Assembly (NCBI RefSeq): GCF_029889885.1
Contig: NZ_JARANY010000025.1
Span: forward strand, 1-40,593
DNA length: 40,593 bases
Source of the DNA: Chromohalobacter sp. 296-RDG
GTDB lineage: Bacteria; Pseudomonadota; Gammaproteobacteria; Pseudomonadales; Halomonadaceae
Reading direction: 5' to 3'
The notes beneath the pieces were generated by a model. That model searched no databases, was not told the DNA's origin, and saw only the letters and a list, made by a program, of their open reading frames with translations. A program made the position numbers and the translations under genes. Shown here piece by piece: positions 1 through 8,646 of this stretch (position 1 is the stretch's first letter; every line of letters starts with the position of its first letter).

Positions 1-110
1 TCAGGCATTTATTTCGAACCCCGGCCATTGGTCGGGGTTCATTCATTGAGGGCCTTCCCCATGGAGAGTCCCGGATGGCCGGCCCCGTCATCGTCAGGCA
101 TTTATTCGAA
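1..110 (+). repeat. Near-direct repeat in front of each terminator
   Basis: TCAGGCATTTATTTCGAA (1-18) and TCAGGCATTTATTCGAA (94-110) differ by one T, and each runs straight into an AACCCC terminator stem. This looks like a duplicated gene end or terminator. The rest of the repeat unit is not conserved. Confidence 0.6.
17..39 (+). terminator. Hairpin terminator of an upstream unit
   Basis: A 10-bp stem (AACCCCGGCC against GGTCGGGGTT, one G-T wobble) closes on a 3-base loop. The outer A-T pairs give a short T stretch on either strand. No gene is visible before it, so it presumably ends a transcript entering from the left. Confidence 0.6.
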
Positions 111-140
111 ACCCCCCGCTTCGAAAGAGGCGGGGGTTTT
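109..140 (+). terminator. Second, stronger rho-independent terminator
   Basis: A C-rich/G-rich stem with an 8-base centre (TTCGAAAG) ends in TTTT on the plus strand and is preceded by AAA, so it could work in both directions. It isolates the gltR promoter region from read-through. Confidence 0.7.
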
Positions 141-402
141 GTCGTTTGGGGCCTGAAAAACAATGGGTTTGACTCCGACGAATGAAAAGCTACTACGTCG
201 AGTATCGTCCAGGCGCCGATAAAACCCGCCAATGTTGCGTATGTACGTTATATTCCTCCCCCTTTGGTCGTGTCGCTCCCTGATTCTCTTGATGCGCAGG
301 GGAAGCCATCGCATCATTCAGAAAGAATCGTGATGATAACCAACAAATATCCGCAGCGCCTTCTGTCGAATTGGGAAGCAGCGGCAGGGAGCGTCTCTCA
401 CT
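141..402. other. Upstream region of gltR, no gene seen
   Basis: Between the second terminator and gltR there is no frame with a credible ribosome binding site. It should carry the gltR promoter, but I could not pick a convincing -35/-10 pair. TATATT at 249-254 is a possible -10 without a matching -35. I saw no clear HexR-type palindrome. Confidence 0.4.
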
Positions 403-1116
403 ATGACAATGAATCATACGACAGTAGCTGTCATCGATGACGACGTCGAAATTCGTGAGTTGTTGCAAACTTACCTTGAGCAGCATGGTTTCAAGGTCGT
501 GTTGGGGAGCGATGGCGATTCCTTATCGACCTTGATACGTAATGAAGATCCCGACTTGCTGATACTCGACATCATGATGCCGGGAGAGGATGGCTTGTCG
601 CTTTGTCGTGATCTTCGCCGCCACAGCAACTTGCCTATCATCATGTTGACCGCCAGCGTGGATGAGACCGATCGTATTCTCGGGCTCGAACTAGGGGCCG
701 ACGACTACCTGGCTAAGCCCTTTAACCCGCGTGAGCTACTGGCACGCATCAAGGCGATATTGCGCCGTGTCAAACCTTTGCCGGCTGTGGCGACACGTAT
801 TATAAGGTTTGGACCTTGGTCCTTAGACCGAATTACGCGTGAGTTGATCGATGGTGCGGGCAATCGGAGTCATTTATCGGGTGCGGATTATCAGCTGCTA
901 GGTGTGTTTCTTGATCACCCCGAGCAGGTTCTGTCTCGCGAGCGCCTGTTCGATCTGAGTCGAGGACGTCGTGCTCCGCCTCTGGATCGATCCATCGATG
1001 TACACGTCTGCCGCTTGCGTCAGCGCCTGGGAGAAGATGCCCAGCATTCGCAATTGATCCGCACCGTACGCGGGGCAGGTTATGTCCTGGCCACTCCCGT
1101 GGAATCTGTGATGTGA
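403..1116 (+). CDS. gltR: OmpR-family response regulator, GltR-like
   Basis: Cytoplasmic DNA-binding response regulator of 237 residues. The receiver domain (about 6-120) has the acidic pocket Asp12-14, phospho-acceptor Asp56 in LDIMMPG, the switch Thr of MLTAS and Lys105 in LAKPF. A winged-helix OmpR/PhoB domain fills about 130-232, ending in the usual TVRGAGYVL. AGGGA at 386-390 supports the ATG at 403; a second ATG lies two codons on. The next gene, a histidine kinase, overlaps by 4 bases, so the pair is translationally coupled. Since a GtsABCD-type glucose transporter follows, the pair most likely matches GltR/GtrS of pseudomonads, which control glucose uptake. That role is inferred from context; the family call is certain. 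Confidence 0.85.
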   Translation: MTMNHTTVAVIDDDVEIRELLQTYLEQHGFKVVLGSDGDSLSTLIRNEDPDLLILDIMMPGEDGLSLCRDLRRHSNLPIIMLTASVDETDRILGLELGADDYLAKPFNPRELLARIKAILRRVKPLPAVATRIIRFGPWSLDRITRELIDGAGNRSHLSGADYQLLGVFLDHPEQVLSRERLFDLSRGRRAPPLDRSIDVHVCRLRQRLGEDAQHSQLIRTVRGAGYVLATPVESVM

Positions 1117-2555
1117 AGCGGTGGTGGCGTCCACGAACCCTAAGGGGCCGCTTCGTATTGATCATGTTGCTAGGCGTTTTAGGCGCGCAGATTGCCAGCT
1201 ATGGCATCTGGAGTTGGCAGGAAAACCGTGAGCGCCTGGCGAGGCTCGATACCCTATCGCGTCATCTCGCCGAGAGTCTGGCCACCACCGTACGTTACTT
1301 CAATTCCTTGCCGTATGAGTATCGACATATCGTGCTCGATCAATTGCGCGATATGGGGGGGACCCGCTTCTTCGTCAGCGTCAACGATCACCGTATCCCC
1401 TTGCCGAGCACGAGTGGAGGCAACACGCGTGAGATGGTGGCCGCTACTTTGCGAGATGGGCTCGTGCAAGCGCTTGGGCAGCGCGAAATGTACATCGGAT
1501 TTTCACGGCCCAGCGATCTGCGTGTGTTCAATAATGAAGTCCCCCTTGCGGAGCTCCCCGCCCATTGGGCACACCGCAGCTTGGCTATCACACCATTATC
1601 GACGCCCATTCTCGTCGTGCAAATGCCACTCGAAGGGGGCAATTGGCTGTTTGTCGCGACGTCCCTTCCCATGGCGGAGTCTCTTGAAGACGCCACTTGG
1701 CTATCCGCTGATCGACTTTTCGTCTCTATCGTCGTATTGCTGACGGTCATCGCCCTGTCGTTGTGGGGAATACGTTGGTCGACACGACCGCTCTCGATCC
1801 TGGCCAAGGCGGCGAGACGTCTGGGGGACGACCTTGAATCGCCGCCCCTTGCCGAACGCGGGCCACGTGAATTACGTGATACGGCGGCGGCGTTCAATCG
1901 CATGGGTGAACGAATTCGTCATCAGGTCGAGGAACGTGAGCGCTTGTTTTCCGCCATTTCGCACGACCTTAAAACACCCATCACACGCTTACGCCTGCGC
2001 GCCGAGATGCTCGATTCTGCCGATCAGCGCGAAGCTTTCATACGCTCCCTGGATGAAATGGATCAGTTGGTGAAGGGGGCCTTGGCGTCGGTGAAAGGGT
2101 TAGACCTTCATGAGACGACCTCCGCAATCGACATAGATGCTCTGGTGAAAGACATCATGGAAGATCTCGCCGTACATGACGGCGCTTCGATCCATCTTGA
2201 GGGGCGAGCAGGGTGGTTATCAGCGAAGCCCTTGGCACTCAAGCGTTGCTTGGCCAATCTCATCGAGAACGCCATTTTTTATGCGCAGTATGTGAATATC
2301 GCACTTCAACGGGATAGCGAGCATATTGTCATCGGCATCAGTGACGATGGGCCGGGCATTCCCCAGGCACAGCGGGAGCGTGTCTTCGAGCCCTTCGTGC
2401 GGCTCGAGCCTTCCCGGAGTCGTCACACGGGCGGTAGTGGTCTGGGGCTTGCCATTGCTCGGCATATCGTGCGTGCCCACGGTGGGGAGATCTACTTGAG
2501 CGAATCCGCTGAAGGCGGGTTGAGTATCCGGCTAAGCCTACCCTTGGCGCATTAA
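1113..2555 (+). CDS. gtrS: Sensor histidine kinase, GtrS-like
   Basis: Inner-membrane sensor kinase of 480 residues starting at GTG 1113, whose GTGA overlaps the gltR stop. TM1 is about 14-34, a periplasmic sensing domain about 36-198, TM2 about 200-221, HAMP about 222-275. The HisKA box has phospho-acceptor His284 (AISHDLKTP). The ATPase domain shows the N box (NLIENA, Asn386), G1 (DDGPGIP, about 411) and G2 (GSGLGLAIA, about 441). It should phosphorylate GltR at Asp56. In pseudomonads GtrS responds to a sugar acid; the ligand here cannot be read from the sequence. The unusual point is only the GTG start. The kinase family is certain, the GtrS label depends on the sugar-transport context. 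Confidence 0.8.
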   Translation: MKRWWRPRTLRGRFVLIMLLGVLGAQIASYGIWSWQENRERLARLDTLSRHLAESLATTVRYFNSLPYEYRHIVLDQLRDMGGTRFFVSVNDHRIPLPSTSGGNTREMVAATLRDGLVQALGQREMYIGFSRPSDLRVFNNEVPLAELPAHWAHRSLAITPLSTPILVVQMPLEGGNWLFVATSLPMAESLEDATWLSADRLFVSIVVLLTVIALSLWGIRWSTRPLSILAKAARRLGDDLESPPLAERGPRELRDTAAAFNRMGERIRHQVEERERLFSAISHDLKTPITRLRLRAEMLDSADQREAFIRSLDEMDQLVKGALASVKGLDLHETTSAIDIDALVKDIMEDLAVHDGASIHLEGRAGWLSAKPLALKRCLANLIENAIFYAQYVNIALQRDSEHIVIGISDDGPGIPQAQRERVFEPFVRLEPSRSRHTGGSGLGLAIARHIVRAHGGEIYLSESAEGGLSIRLSLPLAH

Positions 2556-2907
2556 GCTTCCGGAGAAGGGAAGCGGCGTTGAATATTACAGAGCTGCAAT
2601 ATGTCGCCAAGACTTTGTAAGACTCGGAAACCCAAACGCATGTTGGCATGCGCTACGCTCGAAACCAGGTATCGGGGGCGTTCGATCCGCTGGCTCATAG
2701 TCGCCAACGAGGGACTGACGTAATAACGAAAACGGCCGCGGATGGCGCCATTCCTTCGAGTGTGAGCAGTGCTGGGCTTCGGGCCTTCTGTCTTCCTTCC
2801 TTGCCCCGTCGACGCTTCACTGGCCGCTCCCGAGACTGGTAAGACACGAGGACCCCCCTCGTGATTGAGCGACCCATGTCGCGATAACAACCATAAGGAG
2901 TTACGTC
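2556..2907. other. 352-bp gap before gtsA, probable promoter/operator region
   Basis: No credible gene on either strand. The 3' end carries the gtsA ribosome binding site AAGGAG. The gap is long enough for a separately regulated gtsA promoter and is the expected target of the upstream GltR-like regulator, but I found no repeat pair or promoter hexamers strong enough to mark. Confidence 0.4.
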
Positions 2908-4161
2908 ATGAAAACGATCCATGCGCTCGCAGCAGGTGCTTTGCTGGCTGCTGCCGTGGGACAGGCCAATGCTGCTGAAATTGAGGTTCTCCATTGGTGG
3001 ACCTCGGGAGGCGAAGCCAAGGCTGCCAAGCTTCTCAAGGAAAAACTCGAGGACAAGGGACATACCTGGAAAGATTTCGCGGTTGCCGGCGGGGCCGGCG
3101 ATAGTGCCATGACGGTACTCAAATCACGCGCACTCTCTGGAAACCCTCCCGCTGTGGCACAGATCAAGGGCCCGTTGATTCAAGAGTGGGGCGATATGGG
3201 GTTCCTGGGTAATATCGATAAAGCCGCCGAAGCCGATGGGTGGGACGACTTCCTTCCCGAGGAAATCGTCGCCGCCGATAAAGTCGACGGTCACTATGCC
3301 GCAGTCCCCGTCAATATTCACCGTATCAACTGGATCTGGGCCAACCCCGAGGTCCTGGAAGACTCCGGCGTCGATCACGTGCCGCAGACCTGGGACGAGT
3401 TCTTTGACGCTGCCGATAAGATTCGCGAGGCGGGCTACATTCCGCTCGCTCACGGTGGACAACCCTGGCAGGATGCGACCGTTTTCGAAGTGGTCATGAT
3501 GGGGATCGGGGGCGGCGATTTCTATCGCAAGGCGTTCGTCGACCTGGACCCTGAAGCGTTGACCAGTGACACCATGATCGAGTCGCTCAAGACCTTCAAG
3601 AAGCTACGCGGCACGATGGACGACAACATCGCCGGCCGTGACTGGAACATCGCTACATCGATGGTCATCAATGGCAAGGCGGCCATGCAGATCATGGGTG
3701 ACTGGGCTAAGGGTGAGTTCACTGCCGCAGGCATGATGCCGGGCGAGGACTACGAATGCGTTGCCCCGCCGATGACCGAAAGCATGTTCTCCTACAACAC
3801 CGATAGCTTGGCCATGTTCGATGTCGACGATGAAGGTCAGCAACAGGCCCAACGGGACCTGGCGAGTATCGTGCTGTCGAAGGACTTCCAGGTCCAGTTC
3901 AATCAAGCCAAAGGCTCGATTCCGGTGCGCTTGGACGTCTCCCTCGACGATTTCGATGCCTGCGCCAAGGCGTCGCGTGAGGCCTTTGATGTCGCCCTGG
4001 ACGAAGATGCGCTGGTGCCCAGCCTGGCACATGGCATGGCGGTGTCGGACAGCCAGCAAGGTGCGGTGTTCGATGTCATCACCAACTTTTTCAATGATCC
4101 TGACATGAAGGCCGAGACCGCCTCGGAGCGACTGGTCAGCGCCATACGCGCGGCCGAGTGA
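2908..4161 (+). CDS. gtsA: Sugar (glucose) ABC transporter periplasmic binding protein
   Basis: Periplasmic solute-binding protein of 417 residues, family 1 (MalE-like). A Sec signal peptide ends near QANA-AEIEV (about residue 22). The mature start EVLHWWTSGGEAKAAK and the stretch DSAMTVLKSRALSGNPPAV are hallmarks of the GtsA group that binds glucose or mannose in pseudomonads. AAGGAG lies just before ATG 2908. It is the first transporter gene, separated from the permease gene by a strong hairpin, which fits the need for more binding protein than permease. The acidic composition suits a salt-exposed periplasm. Glucose is the likely ligand by family; xylose or mannose cannot be excluded. Confidence 0.88.
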   Translation: MKTIHALAAGALLAAAVGQANAAEIEVLHWWTSGGEAKAAKLLKEKLEDKGHTWKDFAVAGGAGDSAMTVLKSRALSGNPPAVAQIKGPLIQEWGDMGFLGNIDKAAEADGWDDFLPEEIVAADKVDGHYAAVPVNIHRINWIWANPEVLEDSGVDHVPQTWDEFFDAADKIREAGYIPLAHGGQPWQDATVFEVVMMGIGGGDFYRKAFVDLDPEALTSDTMIESLKTFKKLRGTMDDNIAGRDWNIATSMVINGKAAMQIMGDWAKGEFTAAGMMPGEDYECVAPPMTESMFSYNTDSLAMFDVDDEGQQQAQRDLASIVLSKDFQVQFNQAKGSIPVRLDVSLDDFDACAKASREAFDVALDEDALVPSLAHGMAVSDSQQGAVFDVITNFFNDPDMKAETASERLVSAIRAAE

Positions 4162-4170
4162 GGTGAGTCT

Positions 4171-4206
4171 TTGCTCGCTGCCGAATCTTGAATCGGTAGC
4201 GAGCAA
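4171..4206 (+). other. Intercistronic stem-loop after gtsA
   Basis: TTGCTCGCTGCCGA (4171-4184) pairs with TCGGTAGCGAGCAA (4193-4206): 14 bp with one G-T wobble and an 8-base loop. It begins 10 bases after the gtsA stop. There is no T-run directly after it (TCGTGTCTTTT follows), so it is more likely an mRNA-stabilising or partial-termination element than a full terminator. Confidence 0.7.
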
Positions 4207-4233
4207 TCGTGTCTTTTCAAAAGGATATCGTCG

Positions 4234-5163
4234 ATGCCATCAAATGTATCTGCGCCTGCTTCCGGAGAGCGACGACACCGACGCTCTCTGGCGGGCCATA
4301 TTGAACGTGTATTGCCCCGTCTGGTAATAGCACCCTCGCTCGGGGTGGCGTTGTTTTTCGTCTATGGCTACATGCTCTGGACGTTTCTGCTGTCATTGAC
4401 CAACTCGCGGATGTTGCCGCAATACGATTTCGTGGGGTTCGCGCAGTACGCACGACTCTTTGCCAATGAACGCTGGCACGTGGCGGCCACCAACTTGGTG
4501 GTGTTCGGTGGCTTGTTCATCGTGAGCTGTCTGGTGATAGGGCTACTGCTCGCGATTTTTCTCGATCAACGTATCCGACAGGAAGGTACGTTGCGCACGA
4601 TTTACCTGTATCCGATGGCACTCTCCCTGATCGTGACCGGTGTCGTCTGGCGCTGGTTGCTCAATCCGGGATTGGGGATCCAGGCGATGGTGCGTGGCTG
4701 GGGGTTCGAAGACTTCACCTTCAACTGGCTCGTCGATAGCGACATGGCGATTTACACCCTGGTGATTGCCGCCGTATGGCAAGCGTCCGGGTTCGTGATG
4801 GCCTTGTTCCTGGCCGGTCTAAGGAGTATCGACGACAGCCTCTTTCAGGCAGCGGCGTTGGATGGCGCCAGTTTGCCGCGTATCTACACGCGCATCGTCC
4901 TGCCGAGTCTGCGTCCTGTGGTGTTCAGCGCGGTGATGATTCTCGCCCATATCGCCATCAAGAGTTTCGATCTGGTCATGGCGCTGACGGGAGGCGGCCC
5001 CGGCTACGCGACCGACCTGCCGGCCACTTTCATGTATGCACACACCTTTACACGAGGACAGATCGGCCTGGGGTCGGCGAGCGCGATCATGATGCTATGC
5101 GGCGTGTTGGCAATCTTGGTGCCGTATCTGTATTCCGAATTGCGAGGGCAGCGACATGGCTAA
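4234..5163 (+). CDS. gtsB: Sugar ABC transporter permease, GtsB type
   Basis: Inner-membrane permease of 309 residues (MalF-like, BPD_transp_1). A short basic cytoplasmic N-terminus (about 1-28) is followed by about six membrane segments, the first near 29-55. The cytoplasmic EAA loop that docks on the ATPase is QAAALDGASLPRIYTRIVLP, about residues 206-225. AAAAGGAT precedes ATG 4234. The stop overlaps the next permease gene by 8 bases, so the two are coupled. With GtsC it should form the membrane channel of the sugar importer. Family call is firm; the substrate follows from gtsA. Confidence 0.88.
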   Translation: MPSNVSAPASGERRHRRSLAGHIERVLPRLVIAPSLGVALFFVYGYMLWTFLLSLTNSRMLPQYDFVGFAQYARLFANERWHVAATNLVVFGGLFIVSCLVIGLLLAIFLDQRIRQEGTLRTIYLYPMALSLIVTGVVWRWLLNPGLGIQAMVRGWGFEDFTFNWLVDSDMAIYTLVIAAVWQASGFVMALFLAGLRSIDDSLFQAAALDGASLPRIYTRIVLPSLRPVVFSAVMILAHIAIKSFDLVMALTGGGPGYATDLPATFMYAHTFTRGQIGLGSASAIMMLCGVLAILVPYLYSELRGQRHG

Positions 5164-6034
5164 CATGGTACGTCGACATACGACCTCGGCACGGCTCTGG
5201 CGAACTGGGTTATATACGCTACTGATCGTGGCGGCGCTGGTGTATCTATTACCGCTCGTGGTCATGCTTCTGACATCGCTGAAGCCCCTAGATGACATTC
5301 GTGCCGGTGGCCTCTTGTCGCTACCCAGCACGATCTCCTTCGAGGCCTGGAGCAAGGCGTGGGGATCGGCCTGCACCGGTATGCGCTGTAATGGCATGTC
5401 GGGCTACTTCCTCAATTCGATAGCCATCGTCGTCCCTGCCGTGGCGATTTCCTCTTTCGTGGGCGCGCTCAATGGTTACGTGTTGACCAAATGGCGGTTT
5501 CGCGGCGCGAACCTGTGTTTTGCACTGCTGCTGTTCGGCTGCTTCGTGCCGTTCCAGGTGGTGCTGATGCCCATGGCGAGGACGTTGGGCTGGTTGGGGC
5601 TGGCCAGTTCCACCAGTGGCTTGGTGCTTGTACATGTGGTGTATGGCATCGCGTTCACGACGCTTTTCTTCCGTAACTATTACGTGTCGATACCCGATGA
5701 AATGATCGCCGCCGCCAAGCTCGATGGAGCGGGGTTCTGGCGTATTTTCTGGCGTATTCTGCTGCCGGTATCGGGTCCCATCATCACCGTGACGGTCATC
5801 TGGCAATTCACTCAGATCTGGAATGATTTCTTGTTTGGGGTGTCGTTCGCGGGCTTCGACTCGCAGCCGGTGACGGTGGCACTTAACAATATGGTCAACA
5901 CCTCCACCGGCGTTAAGGAGTACAACGTCGACATGGCAGCGGCCATGATCGCCGCTTTGCCGACACTGGTGGTGTATGTGTTGGCCGGAAAATATTTCGT
6001 GCGCGGGTTGACCGCGGGATCCGTCAAGGGTTGA
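5156..6034 (+). CDS. gtsC: Sugar ABC transporter permease, GtsC type
   Basis: Second inner-membrane permease, 292 residues, MalG-like. About six membrane segments; the first is near 20-40 (LLIVAALVYLLPLVVMLLTS). The EAA loop is AAAKLDGAGFWRIFWRILLP, about residues 182-201. The start ATG lies inside the end of gtsB (8-base overlap). The N-terminal periplasmic stretch after TM1 with CTGMRCNGMSGYF is typical of GtsC proteins. It partners GtsB and the GtsD ATPase. No frameshift or missing segment was seen. Confidence 0.88.
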   Translation: MANMVRRHTTSARLWRTGLYTLLIVAALVYLLPLVVMLLTSLKPLDDIRAGGLLSLPSTISFEAWSKAWGSACTGMRCNGMSGYFLNSIAIVVPAVAISSFVGALNGYVLTKWRFRGANLCFALLLFGCFVPFQVVLMPMARTLGWLGLASSTSGLVLVHVVYGIAFTTLFFRNYYVSIPDEMIAAAKLDGAGFWRIFWRILLPVSGPIITVTVIWQFTQIWNDFLFGVSFAGFDSQPVTVALNNMVNTSTGVKEYNVDMAAAMIAALPTLVVYVLAGKYFVRGLTAGSVKG

Positions 6035-6048
6035 TTACAGAGGTCATT

Positions 6049-7176
6049 ATGTCCGCTTTGAACATCCGTCACGTCAACAAGACATTCGGTAGCACGCAGG
6101 TACTCAAGGATATTTCTCTGGCGATCGATTCCGGGGAGTTCCTGATCCTGGTCGGCCCCTCGGGCTGCGGGAAGTCGACTTTGATGAATACCATCGCAGG
6201 GCTCGAGCCCGTCACCAGTGGCGAGATCCGCATTGGTGATGACGATGTGACCTGGCATACGCCGTCCGAGCGCGATATCGCCATGGTGTTTCAGTCCTAT
6301 GCGCTTTATCCGAGCATGAACGTGCGCCAGAACATTTCCTTTGGTTTGGAAATGCGCAAGATGCCCAAGGCCCAGCGCGAAGAGGCGGTCTCGCGCGTGG
6401 CTGAGCTGCTGAAAATCACGCCGCTGCTTGATCGCAAGCCTTCGCAATTATCGGGTGGGCAGCGTCAGCGTGTCGCCATGGGCCGCGCCTTGGCGCGTGA
6501 GCCGCAGATCTATCTGTTCGACGAGCCGCTCTCGAATCTGGATGCCAAGCTGCGCGTGGAGATGCGCACCGAAATCAAGAAACTGCATCAGCGTCTCGGA
6601 ACCACCATCGTCTATGTCACGCACGATCAGATCGAGGCCATGACGCTGGCCGATCGAATCGCGGTGATGCGCGACGGAGAAATCCTGCAGTTGGGCACGC
6701 CTCACGAAGTATACAATGATCCCGTGGATATGTTCGTGGCAGGCTTCATGGGCTCGCCATCGATGAACTTCCTTCCCGTCACGCTCGTGAGTCATGCAAG
6801 CGGTTATGCCTTGCAAGTCCATGATGAAGAACAAGGCGGGACGGCGTTGACGTTGCCTTGGCCGGTGGAGCGTGACACTCAGGAACTATCGGCCCGCGTC
6901 GGCGAGCGTTTGATCCTGGGGTTGCGGCCTGAGCATTTTCTCGAAGACGACGCCATACAAGAAGCGTCAGGTGAGGGTGCGCGGCTGGAGGTGACGGCAA
7001 CAGTGGTCGAGCCGACCGGTGCGGATACCTTGCTGCAGGCGTGGCTGGGTGGCAGTGAGGTAACGACCCGCCTCGGCCCGAAGAGTCGTGTAGTGGCGGG
7101 AGACCGAGTGGTATTGCGCGCTGACTTGAGCCGTGCCGTCTTGTTCGATGAAAAGACCCAGCGGCGCCTGGCATAG
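6049..7176 (+). CDS. gtsD: Sugar ABC transporter ATP-binding protein, GtsD/MsmK type
   Basis: Cytoplasmic ATPase of 375 residues that powers sugar import. Walker A is GPSGCGKST (about 37-45), the signature LSGGQRQRVAMGRAL (about 134), Walker B IYLFDEPLSNLDA, and the H-loop THDQIEA. A C-terminal TOBE/regulatory region (about 235-375) is present, as in MalK and UgpC. A TTG at 6031 overlapping the gtsC stop could extend the frame by six codons, but ATG 6049 has CAGAGG five bases upstream and is preferred. It completes a gtsABCD operon. Such ATPases can serve several sugar permeases, so it may be shared. Confidence 0.88.
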   Translation: MSALNIRHVNKTFGSTQVLKDISLAIDSGEFLILVGPSGCGKSTLMNTIAGLEPVTSGEIRIGDDDVTWHTPSERDIAMVFQSYALYPSMNVRQNISFGLEMRKMPKAQREEAVSRVAELLKITPLLDRKPSQLSGGQRQRVAMGRALAREPQIYLFDEPLSNLDAKLRVEMRTEIKKLHQRLGTTIVYVTHDQIEAMTLADRIAVMRDGEILQLGTPHEVYNDPVDMFVAGFMGSPSMNFLPVTLVSHASGYALQVHDEEQGGTALTLPWPVERDTQELSARVGERLILGLRPEHFLEDDAIQEASGEGARLEVTATVVEPTGADTLLQAWLGGSEVTTRLGPKSRVVAGDRVVLRADLSRAVLFDEKTQRRLA

Positions 7177-7251
7177 CAAGGCGTCGGACGTGGCTTGCCT
7201 CGCGTACTGTCCGCTCGTTAGACTGCCGGCCCGCCGATCCTGGAGTCCAAC

Positions 7252-8325
7252 ATGGCCGTCTGTCCGCACGAGTGGCTACTCTATTGCCGTCCCGGTTTCG
7301 AGAAGGACCTGAGCGCCGAACTCTCTGACAAGACCGCCCATATGGGACAAGAAGGATACCCCATTGCAGCGCCGGGCAGCGGCCATGTGCGTTTCGTGCT
7401 CGACCCCGCCATGCCTGCCAATGACGTGCATCGTGGCCTACCGCTCGAGTCCTTGGTGTTTGCGCGGCAATCGCTGGTGGCATTTCCGCCCCTGGAAAAT
7501 TTGCCTCGCGACGACCGGCTGACGGCGATCGTCGAGCTCGTTGTCGCCAGCGGCTGGTCGTTCGAATCGGTCTGGCAGGAAACGCCGGATACCAACGAAG
7601 AGAAGGCGCTGGCCGGCTTGATGAAAGCCTTGCGCAAGCCGTTGGAAAGCACGCTCAAAAAGCGCGGTGCGCTGCGTCGCAAGGCCGGTGGTCGGCGCTT
7701 GCATCTATTCTGGACGGCGGGCAATCGTGTCCAACTGGCGATAAGCTTCCCCGCTAACCGGGCCGAGCATCTCGGCGGCATATGGCGCCTGAAGTTCCCG
7801 CATGAAGCACCGAGTCGCTCGACCCTCAAGCTCGAAGAAGCCTGGCATGTCTTCGTGCCTCGTGATGCTTGGCCGGCGCGCCTTAACGATGCCATGCAAG
7901 CTGCCGATCTCGGTGCCGCCCCAGGGGGCTGGACCTATCAGCTCGTGCGCCAAGGCATGTATGTCTACGCCATCGATAATGGCCCCATGGACGCAACGCT
8001 GATGGCCACGGGGCAAGTCGAGCACTTGCGCGAGGATGCTTTTGTCTGGGAGCCCCCGATGCGCCTCGACTGGTTAGTGTGCGACATCGTCGACAAGCCC
8101 ATGCGCGTCATCGACATGGTGGAACGCTGGTTGCTCCAGAGGTGGTGCCGTGAAGCGATCTTCAACCTGAAACTGCCCATGAAGAAGCGCTGGGAAGAAG
8201 TGGCGCGCTGCCTGACACGTCTTGAGGATAGTCTGCAGCGAGCCGGCGTGCGGGCACGGATACGCGCTCGCCATCTTTACCACGATCGCGAGGAAGTGAC
8301 CGTGCATGTGGTCCTTCAGGATTGA
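7252..8325 (+). CDS. rlmM: 23S rRNA C2498 2'-O-ribose methyltransferase RlmM
   Basis: Cytoplasmic SAM-dependent enzyme of 357 residues that 2'-O-methylates C2498 of 23S rRNA. An N-terminal THUMP-like RNA-binding half begins LLYCRPGFEKDLSAEL. The C-terminal Rossmann domain shows the SAM loop DLGAAPGGWTYQL (about 222-234), VYAIDNGPM and the catalytic DWLVCDIVDKP, then NLKLPMKKRW with the catalytic Lys. Length matches E. coli RlmM (366). GGAG precedes ATG 7252. It sits 75 bases after gtsD without a clear terminator, then tusA follows closely. A housekeeping gene with no oddities. Confidence 0.92.
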   Translation: MAVCPHEWLLYCRPGFEKDLSAELSDKTAHMGQEGYPIAAPGSGHVRFVLDPAMPANDVHRGLPLESLVFARQSLVAFPPLENLPRDDRLTAIVELVVASGWSFESVWQETPDTNEEKALAGLMKALRKPLESTLKKRGALRRKAGGRRLHLFWTAGNRVQLAISFPANRAEHLGGIWRLKFPHEAPSRSTLKLEEAWHVFVPRDAWPARLNDAMQAADLGAAPGGWTYQLVRQGMYVYAIDNGPMDATLMATGQVEHLREDAFVWEPPMRLDWLVCDIVDKPMRVIDMVERWLLQRWCREAIFNLKLPMKKRWEEVARCLTRLEDSLQRAGVRARIRARHLYHDREEVTVHVVLQD

Positions 8326-8382
8326 GGTCGTCACGGCGATAGCGCATCATCGAGTTTGAGCGAACACGAGGTTACGTCATTT

Positions 8383-8634
8383 ATGTCTGATCCCGAGACG
8401 TCCCTGCCTACGCCGGATGCGGTGCTGGATACTACTGGCCTGTATTGTCCCGAACCGATCATGATGATGCACAATCGGGTGCGGGACATGAACGTTGGCC
8501 AACTTCTAGAGGTCATCGCCACGGACCCCGCCACGACACGCGACGTGCCCAAATTCTGCACCTTCCTGGGCCATGAGCTCATCGCGCAGTTGGAGGAAGA
8601 CGAACGCTATCGCTATGTCATTCGTCTAGCGTGA
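8383..8634 (+). CDS. tusA: Sulfur carrier protein TusA
   Basis: Small cytoplasmic sulfur carrier, 83 residues, that takes persulfide sulfur from IscS and passes it toward 2-thiouridine of tRNA wobble bases. The motif [12 protein letters not shown] has the active Cys22; later [19 protein letters not shown] and the C-terminal YRYVIR are standard TusA. A TTG at 8356 would add nine residues, but ATG 8383 with GAGG upstream gives the length of E. coli TusA (81). It lies 57 bases after rlmM on the same strand, probably one transcript. Confidence 0.92.
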   Translation: MSDPETSLPTPDAVLDTTGLYCPEPIMMMHNRVRDMNVGQLLEVIATDPATTRDVPKFCTFLGHELIAQLEEDERYRYVIRLA

Positions 8635-8646
8635 CGTCTCTCTTCT

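Noticed and set aside
2556-2907. Small genes in the gtrS-gtsA gap
   Set aside because: Frames on both strands lack ribosome binding sites and any family-like sequence.
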